Below the pieces are notes generated by a model. That model was not told the origin of the DNA. It saw nothing but the letters and a program-made list of their open reading frames with translations, and did not search any database. A program made the translations under genes and the position numbers. Positions 18,143 through 27,539 of a stretch of 64,000 nucleotides of DNA are shown in pieces (position 1 is the first letter of the stretch; the number at the start of each line of letters is the position of its first letter). The stretch covers positions 1 to 64,000 of the forward strand of contig JAEXYA010000011.1 in the NCBI GenBank assembly GCA_023451825.1, given 5' to 3'. The DNA is from Pseudomonadota bacterium (GTDB lineage Bacteria > Pseudomonadota > Alphaproteobacteria > Rhizobiales > Xanthobacteraceae).

Positions 18143-19993
18143 ATGACCGACGTCGCCGACACCCGCACCTCCCCCACCCAGGCCACCGGGCAAGCGAACG
18201 GCAAGGATGACGGCACCGCGAAGCCTTTCAACCCCGAGGCCTTCGCGCTCAATATGGCCCGCGCGATGGAAAGCAGCGGCAAGGCGCTGGCCGCTTATCT
18301 GCAGCCGCGGCAGACCGGCGAAACCGTCGACAAGCCGCCAAACGAGCTGACCGAGATCATCAAGACCTTCAGCACGGTGGCCAATTACTGGCTGTCCGAC
18401 GAGAAGCGCTCCAGCGAGCTACAGATGAAGCTCGGAAAAGCATACCTCGATCTCTGGGGCACCGCGATGCGCCGGATGACCGGCGAAGCGACCGAGGCGA
18501 GCACACAAGCACCGCTGAAGGACAAACGGTTTAGCGATCCCGAATGGAAGTCGAACCAGTTCTTCGATTTCGTGCTGCAGGCTTATCTGCTCGGCACCCA
18601 ATGGGCGCATGAATTGGTCCGCAATGCCGAGGGACTGGACGCGCATACGCGCAAGAAGGCCGAATTCTACGTCACGCAGATCACCAACGCGCTTTCGCCA
18701 TCGAATTTCGTGCTGACCAATCCTGAAGTGCTGCGCGAGACCGTCGCGTCGAACGGCGGCAACCTGATGCGCGGCATGTCGATGCTGGCCGAGGACATGG
18801 AGGCCGGCCGCGGCGCGCTCAAGATCCGCCAGTCCGATCCGAGCAATCTCAAGGTCGGCGTCAATATGGCGACGACGCCGGGCAAGGTGATCTATCAGAA
18901 CGAGATCATGCAGCTGATCCAGTACACGCCCGCAACCGAGAGCGTGCTGCGGACGCCGCTGCTCATCGTGCCGCCATGGATCAACAAGTTCTACATTCTC
19001 GACCTGAAGCCCGAAAAGTCCTTCATCAAATGGTGCGTCGATCAGGGCCTCACGGTGTTCGTGATCTCCTGGGTCAATCCGGACAAGGCACTCGGTGCCA
19101 AGACCTTCGAAGACTACATGAAGCAGGGCCCGCTGACGGCCATGGACGTCATCGAGAAAGTTACGGGCGAACTGACCGTTCACACGATCGGCTATTGCGT
19201 CGGCGGCACCCTGCTCGCCTCCACGCTGGCCTGGCTGGCCGAACATCGCCGCGTCCGCGCGGCCTCGGCCACCTTCATGGCGGCGCAGATCGACTTCACC
19301 CATGCCGGCGACCTGATGGTGTTCGTCGATGAGGAACAGATTTCGGCGCTGGAAAAGGACATGCAGGCCGCAGGTGTTCTTGAAGGCGCCAAGATGGCCA
19401 TGGCCTTCAACATGCTGCGCTCGAACGACTTGATCTGGTCCTATGTCGTGAACAATTATCTCAAGGGCAACATGCCCCGCGCCTTCGATCTGCTGCACTG
19501 GAATTCCGACGCGACGCGGATGCCGGCCGCCAATCACTCGTTCTACCTGCGCAACTGCTATCTGGAGAACAAGCTCTCCACCGGCAACATGGTGCTCGAC
19601 AACACCCGCCTCGATCTGTCGAAGGTGAAGGTGCCGGTCTACAATCTCGCCACCCGCGAGGATCACATCGCGCCCGCCGAGTCCGTACTATACGGCTCGC
19701 AATTCTTCGGCGGCCCGGTGAAATATGTACTTTCCGGTTCGGGCCACATCGCCGGCGTGGTCAATCCGCCGGCATCCGGCAAGTATCAATACTGGACCAA
19801 TGACAGCAACCAGGCTGCCAATGTTGCGGACTGGATGAAGACCGCGACCGAACATGCTGGTTCGTGGTGGCCGAACTGGCGCGAATGGATCGGTAGCATC
19901 GACGGCGAGGAAGTGCCGGCACGGCAGGTCGGGACCGACGCCCACCCGCCGATTGAAGATGCACCGGGAAGTTACGTGCGGGTGCAGGCCTGA
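18143..19993 (+). CDS. phaC: Class I poly(3-hydroxyalkanoate) synthase
   Basis: Polymerises (R)-3-hydroxyacyl-CoA into polyhydroxyalkanoate granules. The lipase-like box GYCVGGT gives the catalytic cysteine (about C352); the catalytic Asp is in REDHIAPAES and the His in GSGHIAGVVNPP. The length of about 616 residues fits class I enzymes that work without PhaE/PhaR. The ATG at 18143 follows a GCAGG ribosome site; ATG at 18125 is also in frame. No phaA/phaB or phasin gene is adjacent. Confidence 0.93.
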   Translation: MTDVADTRTSPTQATGQANGKDDGTAKPFNPEAFALNMARAMESSGKALAAYLQPRQTGETVDKPPNELTEIIKTFSTVANYWLSDEKRSSELQMKLGKAYLDLWGTAMRRMTGEATEASTQAPLKDKRFSDPEWKSNQFFDFVLQAYLLGTQWAHELVRNAEGLDAHTRKKAEFYVTQITNALSPSNFVLTNPEVLRETVASNGGNLMRGMSMLAEDMEAGRGALKIRQSDPSNLKVGVNMATTPGKVIYQNEIMQLIQYTPATESVLRTPLLIVPPWINKFYILDLKPEKSFIKWCVDQGLTVFVISWVNPDKALGAKTFEDYMKQGPLTAMDVIEKVTGELTVHTIGYCVGGTLLASTLAWLAEHRRVRAASATFMAAQIDFTHAGDLMVFVDEEQISALEKDMQAAGVLEGAKMAMAFNMLRSNDLIWSYVVNNYLKGNMPRAFDLLHWNSDATRMPAANHSFYLRNCYLENKLSTGNMVLDNTRLDLSKVKVPVYNLATREDHIAPAESVLYGSQFFGGPVKYVLSGSGHIAGVVNPPASGKYQYWTNDSNQAANVADWMKTATEHAGSWWPNWREWIGSIDGEEVPARQVGTDAHPPIEDAPGSYVRVQA

Positions 19994-19998
19994 CCGTC

Positions 19999-20018
19999 AT
20001 CCCGGCAAACGCCGGGAT
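19999..20018. repeat. Small palindrome downstream of phaC
   Basis: ATCCCGGC AAAC GCCGGGAT forms an 8-bp perfect stem 6 bases after the phaC stop. There is no T-run, so it is more a repeat than a terminator. Confidence 0.6.
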
Positions 20019-20094
20019 CCATAGCCTCCGAAGACATAGTTGAAACGGCGTCATCGCGGATCTGAGCGTTTCCACCATCTCGACGGCGTGTATG

Positions 20095-20138
20095 GGTCCC
20101 GGCGCCGCGCACAGCTTCGCTGTGCTAGGCCGGGACGA
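20095..20138. repeat. Intergenic palindrome, short family C relative
   Basis: GTCCCGGC ... GCCGGGAC outer arms with an inner CACAGC TTC GCTGTG hairpin. It shares the CCGGGAC ends with the longer element at 13214-13339. The rest of the 289-base gap between phaC and the MAPEG gene shows nothing else clear. Confidence 0.65.
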
Positions 20139-20282
20139 CAGCGGAGATCAACCGCTGCCGCTTCCCTTGGCGTTGTCATACCAACCGTCTATGCTTTCCC
20201 CTGCCCGGCGCTCAGCCGAGTCCCATTTGCATGACCTTCTCTTCGCGCCCACCGCGAAAGTTTCGATGATGAGGAACCGCCC

Positions 20283-20684
20283 ATGACACGCGAGTTGTTT
20301 TGGCTGACGCTGACGGTGATTCTCACCGGTGTGATGTGGCTGCCCTATATTCTCAACCGCATCATGGTGCGCGGCGCCTCGGGCGCCATGGCCAACCCCT
20401 CGCGCGCCGACAAGCCGCAGGCCGAGTGGGCCAACCGCATGATGTTCGCCCATGACAATGCGGTCGAGAACCTGATCATCTTCGCGCCGCTGGTAATCAT
20501 CCTCAATCTCGCCGATGTCTCGACCCCCGCCACTGTCATGGCCTGCATGGTCTATTTCTGGTCACGCATTGCGCATCTCGTCGTCTACACGCTCGGCCTG
20601 CCCATCCTGCGCACTGTGGCCTTCATGATCGGCTTTGTCGCCCAGGCCGTACTGGCGGTCGCGATCCTGCGTATTCCGGTCTGA
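20283..20684 (+). CDS. MAPEG-family membrane protein
   Basis: A 133-residue integral membrane protein with four predicted hydrophobic segments (about 5-25, 60-78, 80-98, 108-128). The pattern RADKPQAEWANRM...AHDNAVENLIIFAPLVI matches the MAPEG superfamily (glutathione transferases and eicosanoid enzymes in eukaryotes; mostly uncharacterised in bacteria). A GAGGAA ribosome site precedes the ATG. It is 24 bases upstream of glsA and probably co-transcribed. Confidence 0.85.
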   Translation: MTRELFWLTLTVILTGVMWLPYILNRIMVRGASGAMANPSRADKPQAEWANRMMFAHDNAVENLIIFAPLVIILNLADVSTPATVMACMVYFWSRIAHLVVYTLGLPILRTVAFMIGFVAQAVLAVAILRIPV

Positions 20685-20708
20685 GACGGGATGCGCTAGT
20701 CCAACTCG

Positions 20709-21650
20709 ATGAGTAAAGCTGCGCCAGACCTCCAGACCGTCGTCACCGAAATCGCCGAGGAGATGGCGCAGCGGCCAGACCGCGGCGAAGTCGCCACCTA
20801 TATTCCCGAACTCGCCGGCGTCGATCCCAATCAATTCGCGCTGGTTGTGGTGGATGCCGACGGCAATGTCGCCACCGGCGGCGATGCCGATGTGCCGTTC
20901 TCGATCCAGAGCATCTCGAAAGTCTTCACGCTCACGCTGGCGCTCGGCATGGTCGGCGACCGACTGTGGAAACATGTGGGCCGCGAGCCTTCGGGCAATC
21001 CATTCAACTCCATCGTCCAGCTCGAGCGCGAACGCGGCGTACCGCGAAACCCCTTCATCAATGCCGGCGCGATCGCCGTTACGGACGTCATCCTGTCCGG
21101 CCACCAGCCACGCGAGGCGATCGGCGAAATCCTGCGCTTCATGCAGTTTTTGTCGGGCGACAGCGGGATCGTCATCGACGAGACGGTAGCAGCGTCGGAG
21201 AAGCGCACGGGCTTCCGCAACACGGCGTTGGCGAACTACATGAAGTCATTCGGCGTCATCAACAATCCCGTCGACTTCACGCTCGGCGTCTATTTCCATC
21301 ACTGCGCCATCGCGATGTCGTGCAGGCAGTTGGCGATGGCGACACGGTTTCTGGCCTATTCGGGGCGCAATCCGAGCACCGGCCTCTCGGTGGTGTCATC
21401 CGAGCGCGCCCGCCGCATCAACGCGTTGATGCTCATGTGCGGGCATTATGACGGCTCCGGCGAATTCGCCTATCGCGTCGGCCTGCCCGGCAAGAGCGGT
21501 GTCGGCGGCGGCATTATCGCAGTCGCACCCGGCAAGGCCTCAATCGCCGTCTGGGCACCCGGGCTCGATCACCACGGCAATTCGCATCTTGGACGGATCG
21601 CGCTGGAGGAGCTGACGCGGCGACTGGGGTGGTCGATCTTCGGGACGTGA
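20709..21650 (+). CDS. glsA: Glutaminase
   Basis: Hydrolyses glutamine to glutamate and ammonia; serine beta-lactamase fold. The 313-residue protein contains FSIQSISKVFTLTLAL, whose S-x-x-K is the catalytic Ser/Lys pair, plus GNPFNS, NPFINAGAI and the C-terminal GKSGVGGGI. It lies beside glnII and the DUF2735 gene, making a small glutamine-related neighbourhood. Confidence 0.93.
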   Translation: MSKAAPDLQTVVTEIAEEMAQRPDRGEVATYIPELAGVDPNQFALVVVDADGNVATGGDADVPFSIQSISKVFTLTLALGMVGDRLWKHVGREPSGNPFNSIVQLERERGVPRNPFINAGAIAVTDVILSGHQPREAIGEILRFMQFLSGDSGIVIDETVAASEKRTGFRNTALANYMKSFGVINNPVDFTLGVYFHHCAIAMSCRQLAMATRFLAYSGRNPSTGLSVVSSERARRINALMLMCGHYDGSGEFAYRVGLPGKSGVGGGIIAVAPGKASIAVWAPGLDHHGNSHLGRIALEELTRRLGWSIFGT

Positions 21651-21706
21651 TGTTTGCCGCAAGGCGGATCGAGTCTTCACCTGATCGCCCCGTGGCCAAC
21701 GATCTG

Positions 21707-21740
21707 ACAAAAAGGGCCGAAACATTTCTGTTTCGACCCT
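21707..21740 (-). terminator. Rho-independent terminator for the DUF2735 gene
   Basis: On the minus strand AGGGTCGAAAC / GTTTCGGCCCT form an 11-bp stem with one mismatch, followed by TTTTTGTC. It sits between the convergent glsA and DUF2735 genes. Confidence 0.75.
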
Positions 21741-21765
21741 TGGTCTCCAACCTCGCCTGGCGCGC

Positions 21766-21966
21766 TCAATGCTCTATCTTCCGCTTGTCTTCAGCGATGG
21801 CGTCGTCGTGATACCAGCCCGAGCCGAAATCCACGGCGGGATAGTCTTTGAAGTCAACCGACTTGATCTCGCCGGGACGTGTGTTCAAGCCTGCACGGCC
21901 GCCAACCGGAAACTGATAGATGGTTGCAGTCGGCTGGTTTTGACCGGAATGATTGGTGGTTCTCAT
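21766..21966 (-). CDS. DUF2735 domain protein
   Basis: A 66-residue soluble protein carrying ATIYQFPVGGRAGL and GSGWYHDDAIAEDKR, the two conserved patches of DUF2735, a family restricted to rhizobial relatives. In these genomes it is commonly found beside the type II glutamine synthetase gene, as here (divergent from glnII). The biochemical role is unknown; a link to nitrogen control or to GlnII is inferred from neighbourhood only. Confidence 0.85.
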   Translation of the reverse strand: MRTTNHSGQNQPTATIYQFPVGGRAGLNTRPGEIKSVDFKDYPAVDFGSGWYHDDAIAEDKRKIEH

Positions 21967-22486
21967 CTCCTGGATCTCCTGCCTGACGTGTTTTTGTGTC
22001 GATTTGGCCGTCAGGGCTTGAAAGTGTAACAGGCCGGCTCGCGCTTTGTGCCAGATGCCTCATAAAAAGCAGGCAATTGCCACTAATATGCGCACATCAG
22101 CAGCGTGCGCCTAAGGCACGCAGGACTTGACGGCCACGGACCGGCTCAGCCGACGCCGAATGAGCGTCGTAGAGGCAGAAAAGTTTCTGGCAAAATGCCT
22201 CTGCAACGGAATTGAGCAGACGGTATTTTGATCCGCGCGGCAAAAGCCCCGCTTTTTCAGGATTTTTCAGATGATTCTGACCGGTAGCTTCCGACGCCGT
22301 GACGCCTCCGCGGGCTCGCTGGGGACACCCGCAATTTTATCGTCACAAAACCGTTGCACCGCGACAAGTTGGCATACTACGTGCTTATAAAGCAGCGCCG
22401 CTGGGGATGGAGTTTCCGATCCCGGCAATGTCCAGAGTTTACTCCTGCCGGGGTTCACTCCTTTCGCTAACTCGTGAGAGACCTGA
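21967..22486. other. 520-base intergenic region between DUF2735 and glnII
   Basis: Holds the glnII sigma-54 promoter (22370-22385) and an AT-richer leader. A dyad TGCGCAC (22089-22095) N9 GTGCGC (22105-22110) resembles half-sites of an enhancer-binding protein, but its spacing differs from the usual NtrC site. No convincing coding sequence was seen. Confidence 0.7.
22370..22385 (+). promoter_or_regulatory. Sigma-54 (RpoN) promoter of glnII
   Basis: TGGCATACTACGTGCT matches the -24/-12 consensus TGGCACN5TTGCA in its invariant GG and GC pairs, which are 12 bases apart. It is about 100 bases upstream of the glnII ATG. Rhizobial glnII genes are known to be NtrC/RpoN dependent. Confidence 0.8.
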
Positions 22487-23521
22487 ATGACCAAGTTCAA
22501 GCTCGAGTATATCTGGCTCGACGGCTACACCCCCACCCAGAACCTGCGTGGCAAGACCCAGATCAAGGAATTCGACGCCTTCCCGACCCTCGAGCAGCTG
22601 CCGCTGTGGGGCTTCGATGGCTCGTCCACCGAGCAGGCCGAAGGCCGTTCGTCGGATTGCGTGCTGAAGCCGGTCGCGATCTTCCCGGACGCCGCCCGCG
22701 TCAATGGCGCGCTGGTGATGTGCGAAGTCATGATGCCGGACGGCGTCACCCCGCATCCGTCCAACCACCGCGCCACCATTCTCGACGACAACGGCGCCTG
22801 GTTCGGCTTCGAGCAGGAGTACTTTTTCTACGAGAACGGCCGCCCGCTCGGCTTCCCGGCTGACGGCTTCCCGGCTCCGCAGGGCCCCTACTACACCGGC
22901 GTCGGCTTCAAGAATGTCGGCTCGGTCGCCCGCGAGATCGTCGAAGAGCATCTCGACCTCTGCCTCGCCGCCGGCATCAACCACGAAGGCATCAATGCCG
23001 AAGTGGCCAAGGGCCAGTGGGAATTCCAGATCTTCGGCAAGGGCTCCAAGAAGGCCGCCGACGAAATGTGGATCGCCCGCTACCTGCTGCTCCGCCTGAC
23101 GGAGAAGTACGGCATCGACATCGAATTCCACTGCAAGCCGCTCGGCGACACCGACTGGAACGGCTCGGGCATGCACGCCAACTTCTCGACCGAATATATG
23201 CGCACGGTCGGCGGCAAGGCTTACTTCGAAGCCCTGATGGCCCAGTTCGACAAGAACATGATGGACCACATCAATGTCTACGGTCCGGACAACGACAAGC
23301 GCCTGACCGGCAAGCACGAGACCGCACCGTGGAACAAGTTCTCCTACGGTGTTGCCGACCGCGGCGCCTCGATCCGCGTCCCGCACTCGTTCGTGAAGAA
23401 CGACTACAAGGGCTATCTGGAAGATCGCCGCCCGAACTCGCAGGGCTGCCCCTATCAGATCGCCTCGCAGATCCTGAAGACGATCTCGGAAGTCGCGACC
23501 GAGAAGAAAGCTGTCGCGTAA
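22487..23521 (+). CDS. glnII: Type II (eukaryote-like) glutamine synthetase
   Basis: Makes glutamine from glutamate, ammonia and ATP. At 344 residues it is the short octameric/decameric GSII form, not the 470-residue GSI. Typical segments are LPLWGFDGSSTEQAEG, EQEYFFYENGRPLGFP, GINAEVAKGQWEFQIFG (metal-binding glutamates) and RRPNSQGCPYQIASQI. GSII lacks the adenylylation site of GSI, so control is mainly transcriptional, in line with the RpoN promoter upstream. A strong terminator follows. Confidence 0.96.
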   Translation: MTKFKLEYIWLDGYTPTQNLRGKTQIKEFDAFPTLEQLPLWGFDGSSTEQAEGRSSDCVLKPVAIFPDAARVNGALVMCEVMMPDGVTPHPSNHRATILDDNGAWFGFEQEYFFYENGRPLGFPADGFPAPQGPYYTGVGFKNVGSVAREIVEEHLDLCLAAGINHEGINAEVAKGQWEFQIFGKGSKKAADEMWIARYLLLRLTEKYGIDIEFHCKPLGDTDWNGSGMHANFSTEYMRTVGGKAYFEALMAQFDKNMMDHINVYGPDNDKRLTGKHETAPWNKFSYGVADRGASIRVPHSFVKNDYKGYLEDRRPNSQGCPYQIASQILKTISEVATEKKAVA

Positions 23522-23543
23522 GCGCTGCCTGAACTGAAATGAG

Positions 23544-23580
23544 AAACGGCCCGGATGAAGATCCGGGCCGTTTTGTTTTG
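23544..23580 (+). terminator. Rho-independent terminator of glnII
   Basis: Perfect stem AACGGCCCGGAT / ATCCGGGCCGTT with a GAAG tetraloop, followed by TTTTGTTTTG. Confidence 0.92.
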
Positions 23581-23604
23581 CGGGGCGGCGTCTTTTGCTC
23601 AAAT

Positions 23605-23715
23605 CCTCATCCTGAGGAGCGGCCACTTGGCCGCGTCTCGAAGGATGGCCGCAAGCTCCGGCACCCGGCCAACTCATGGTTCGAGACGGCGCTGCGCGCC
23701 TCCTCACCATGAGGG
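23605..23715. repeat. Intergenic palindromic repeat, family B (copy 3, inverted)
   Basis: CCTCATCCTGAGGAGC ... CGTCTCGAAGGATGG ... CATGGTTCGAGACGG ... CCTCACCATGAGG, in the opposite orientation to copies 2 and 4. It fills the convergent glnII/argC gap and ends 8 bases before the argC stop codon. Confidence 0.88.
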
Positions 23716-23723
23716 ACGGAGCC

Positions 23724-24778
<1,055 letters not shown>

Positions 24779-24782
<4 letters not shown>

Positions 24783-25465
24783 CCCATAAATCCTTCCGCC
24801 TCAGCCATAGCAGCCAATTGTGTCGTCTCTTCCGCAAACAAATGCGGCCGTAATTTGCGCATCGCGTCCGAAATCTCAATGGCGTCCGGCTCCGGCCGCA
24901 TGGCCAGCGCGCTCATGACAGCGAGATGATCGGCATCGGACTTGTGCTGGTTGAGCTTGAAGCTGCCCTCCACCTCGTCCACCGCCATCACCACGCCGAC
25001 GATCGCCTTCCGCATTGCCTCGAGCCGCCCCTTGGCCATCTTGTCCGACGTCCAGGGCCGCTTCGGCGCCAGCCAGCTTTCGAACCTCGCGCTCAACGCG
25101 TCAAGATGCGGACCGAGTTCGCGATCGGACAACAGCCTCACCGGGCCTGAGAGGTGCACTGCCTGATAGAGCCAGGTCGGCACCTGATCGGGCGAAACAT
25201 ACCAGTCGGCGGAGACATAGGCGTCGGCGCCGGTCACTGCCATGGCCCATGGCGTCACACCATCGGCGAGCTTGAGCAACGGGTTTTGCCGCGCCAGATG
25301 AAAGGCAAGATGCGGAGTGCCGTCATTGCCATAAGTGAGACAGAACGGCACGGCGGATGCGATTGGCTTGCGGCCGTCGAAACCGCAAACCGTCCCGAAG
25401 CCACGCGCGTCCGCGAACGCCAGCGCGTCGCTGCGGTCGGCCTTGAATCGTGGCGGGGTATACAT
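24779..25465 (-). CDS. PaiB-like FMN-binding protein
   Basis: A 228-residue member of the PaiB family (FMN-binding split-barrel, pyridoxamine-phosphate-oxidase-like). The N-terminal MYTPPRFKADR, central WYVSPDQVPTWLYQAVHLSG and the KLNQHKS motif are family hallmarks. PaiB of Bacillus was reported as a transcriptional regulator of sporulation and degradative enzymes, but the fold suggests flavin or heme binding; no DNA-binding domain is seen here. It is upstream of and overlaps argC. Confidence 0.85.
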
Positions 25466-25567
25466 ATCGGGCTCCTTCTTGGTTGAAGGCCGCCGGATGA
25501 TCGATCGCGCTGCTGTGTCAGGGGAGAGAACTGCCGCGGACCGGATCCGGCGGCAGTGAGGCGATCC

Positions 25568-25651
25568 TTAGAGACGAGCGCCTGCTGCCGCGGGAATGCG
25601 GCGACGGCGGGCGATGGCGCTGGTCACGAAATGGATCATGGTTGCGGACAT
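25568..25651 (-). CDS. Possible 27-residue small ORF upstream of the PaiB-like gene
   Basis: ATG at 25651 to TAA at 25568 encodes MSATMIHFVTSAIARRRRIP and seven more residues: a short hydrophobic patch followed by four arginines. It lies in the leader of the paiB-like/argC unit, about 100 bases upstream. No good ribosome site is visible and no homologue is recognised, so this is only a candidate leader peptide or small protein. Confidence 0.25.
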   Translation of the reverse strand: MSATMIHFVTSAIARRRRIPAAAGARL

Positions 25652-25694
25652 AGAGACGCAGACGTGAAACGTCAAGGTTGTTCTACTCTCCGCC

Positions 25695-25798
25695 CCTCAT
25701 GGTGAGGAGGCGCCAGTTGGCGCCGTCTCGAACCATGAGGTGTTGGAGCTCCACAATCATCCTTCGAGACGCGCTTTGCGGGCTCCTCAGGATGAGGG
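25695..25798. repeat. Intergenic palindromic repeat, family B (copy 4)
   Basis: CCTCATGGTGAGGAGGCGC ... GTCTCGAACCATGAGG ... CATCCTTCGAGACGCGC ... CTCCTCAGGATGAGG. Ends 10 bases before the stop of the metallo-hydrolase gene. Together with the small ORF above it occupies the 343-base gap. Confidence 0.88.
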
Positions 25799-25808
25799 AG
25801 AGTTTGAC

Positions 25809-26795
25809 TTACACCGGGCTCCACGGTGCCGGGACGATGCGGTAGCCGCTGCCGTCCTTGACCACGTGGCCGTTGGCCGGGAACGGATAGTGGAAGCCCT
25901 GCACGCGCATCTTCTCGGCCACCAGCATGTCATAGACCTTGCGGCGGGTGGCTTCGGCCATGGCCGGGTCCTGGTCGAACATCAGGTGCCAGCCGGGATT
26001 GGCTGCGAACAGCGCCGGCTGGTTGGTAATGTCCGACTGGATGAACAGCTTGTCGCTGCCCGAGGAAAGGATGAAGGAGGTGTGGCCCGGCGTGTGACCG
26101 GCCGCTTCCACCGCGAGCAGGCCCGGCGCGACGTCCTTGCCCCATTCATACTGGGTGACCTTGCCCTTGAGGCCGTCGTTGAAGAGTTTGCGGTTGCTGG
26201 CGAACAGGCCCTTCATGCGATCGCTGGCGGCCTTGGCCATCTCGCCATCGTCGTTCCAGTACTTCCACTCGGCGGCCGGCACGAGAATTTCGGCGTTCGG
26301 AAATGCTGGCGTGCCATCGGCGGCGAGCAGGCCGTTGATGTGGTCGCCATGGAAATGCGAGATCACGACCATATCGACGTTCTTGGCGTCGATGCCGGCG
26401 GCCGCCATGTTGTTGGCGAACTGACCGACATTGCCCTTGGTGGCAGCGAAAGCGCCGGGGCCGTTTCCGGTGTCAATCACCACCAGCTTGCCGCCGGTGT
26501 TGATGACCAGCGGCGCGAAATGGATGGTCATCTTGTCCTTTGGCAGGAAAGACTTTTCGAGCTGAGCGTTGACCTCGTCCTTCTTCGCATTGAGCACGAA
26601 GGTGTCCGCAAGCGGAAAGGTGTTGGCGCCATCGGAGATGACATTCACCTGGGCGTCGCCGACCTTGTAGCGATAGAAGCTCGGCGCCTGTCTGTCGGCG
26701 ATCGGCGCGGCGGCCTTGGCAGGCACAGAAGTCATAAGCGGAGACGCGGCGAGCACGGCGGCGCCCGCAAGAGCCTGACGGCGAGACAAATCCAT
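25809..26795 (-). CDS. Tat-exported metallo-beta-lactamase-fold hydrolase
   Basis: The N-terminus MDLSRRQALAGAAVLAAS is a twin-arginine signal, so the folded enzyme is exported. The MBL metal motif SHFHGDHING (HxHxDH) is followed by the later ligands in AAGHTPGHTS and SDITNQPAL. About 328 residues from the ATG at 26795; an ATG at 26810 would add five. The family includes lactonases, arylsulfatase-like and glyoxalase-like enzymes, so the substrate is open. Monocistronic. Confidence 0.85.
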   Translation of the reverse strand: MDLSRRQALAGAAVLAASPLMTSVPAKAAAPIADRQAPSFYRYKVGDAQVNVISDGANTFPLADTFVLNAKKDEVNAQLEKSFLPKDKMTIHFAPLVINTGGKLVVIDTGNGPGAFAATKGNVGQFANNMAAAGIDAKNVDMVVISHFHGDHINGLLAADGTPAFPNAEILVPAAEWKYWNDDGEMAKAASDRMKGLFASNRKLFNDGLKGKVTQYEWGKDVAPGLLAVEAAGHTPGHTSFILSSGSDKLFIQSDITNQPALFAANPGWHLMFDQDPAMAEATRRKVYDMLVAEKMRVQGFHYPFPANGHVVKDGSGYRIVPAPWSPV

Positions 26796-26948
26796 TAGCG
26801 ATCCCTCCAAGGTGAAGCTTGACCTGCATGATGCCGGTCAACTGTCGCAGCGATCTTTATCAGCGGTTTGACAGCCGTGCGAGACGGCAGATCGCCATGC
26901 GCGGGATCAACACCTGCATCCTCGACTTATTCCACCCGGCGCTTGCGG

Positions 26949-27479
26949 CTATTTGTACTTCAGCGCCCATTCGGTCGCGACCGAGAGTGCATCGCCGCAC
27001 ATGATCAGCACGGCCGACCAGACAAAGGCCGAGGAAAAATTGGCTATCTGGAAGCGCCAATACGGCATCTCGAAAATGCCGGCGACCAGCGGGACCGAGG
27101 CGCGGAGCGGACCGGAAAAACGGCCGATGAAAACGCTCGGGACTCCCCATTTCCGGATGAACGCCTCGCCGCGCGGCAGCAGGTTCGGGAATTTGGTCAA
27201 GGGCCACATCTGCGCGACGCGGTCCTTGTATTTGTACCCCACCCAGTAGGACAGCCAGTCGCCCAGAGCCGCGCCAATCGCGCCGGCGACCAGCACCGGC
27301 CAGACGCTGAGATCGCTGGCGGCCACCAGCGCCCCGATGGCGATCAGCGCGCCCCAGGCCGGGATCAGCAAGGATACGAATGCGAGCGACTCGCCGAATG
27401 CCAGGAGCAGAACGATGGGCGCAGCCCATACCTGATGCTCCCTCACGAAATCGGTGAGGCCTTGGAAAGCGTCTGCCAT
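26949..27479 (-). CDS. DedA-family membrane protein
   Basis: An integral membrane protein of about 176 residues from the ATG at 27479 (MADAFQGLTDFVREHQ). The DedA core is visible: GESLAFVSLLIPAWG, GAALGDWLSYWVGYKYKDR and FIGRFSGPLRASVPLVAG. Bacterial DedA proteins are lipid scramblase/flippase-like proteins needed for membrane homeostasis. The DedA arginine in GRFSGPLR is kept. It lies alone between the metallo-hydrolase and the caspase-like gene. Confidence 0.88.
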   Translation of the reverse strand: MADAFQGLTDFVREHQVWAAPIVLLLAFGESLAFVSLLIPAWGALIAIGALVAASDLSVWPVLVAGAIGAALGDWLSYWVGYKYKDRVAQMWPLTKFPNLLPRGEAFIRKWGVPSVFIGRFSGPLRASVPLVAGIFEMPYWRFQIANFSSAFVWSAVLIMCGDALSVATEWALKYK

Positions 27480-27539
27480 GGCGTCAGGTCTTGCCAGAGC
27501 CGCCCGCCAATTGCCAGCAACCACGCTGCGACATGATCA

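Noticed and set aside
22089..22110. TGCGCAC N9 GTGCGC as an NtrC enhancer site
   Set aside because: Spacing is two bases longer than the classical NtrC dyad; it is noted in the region entry only.
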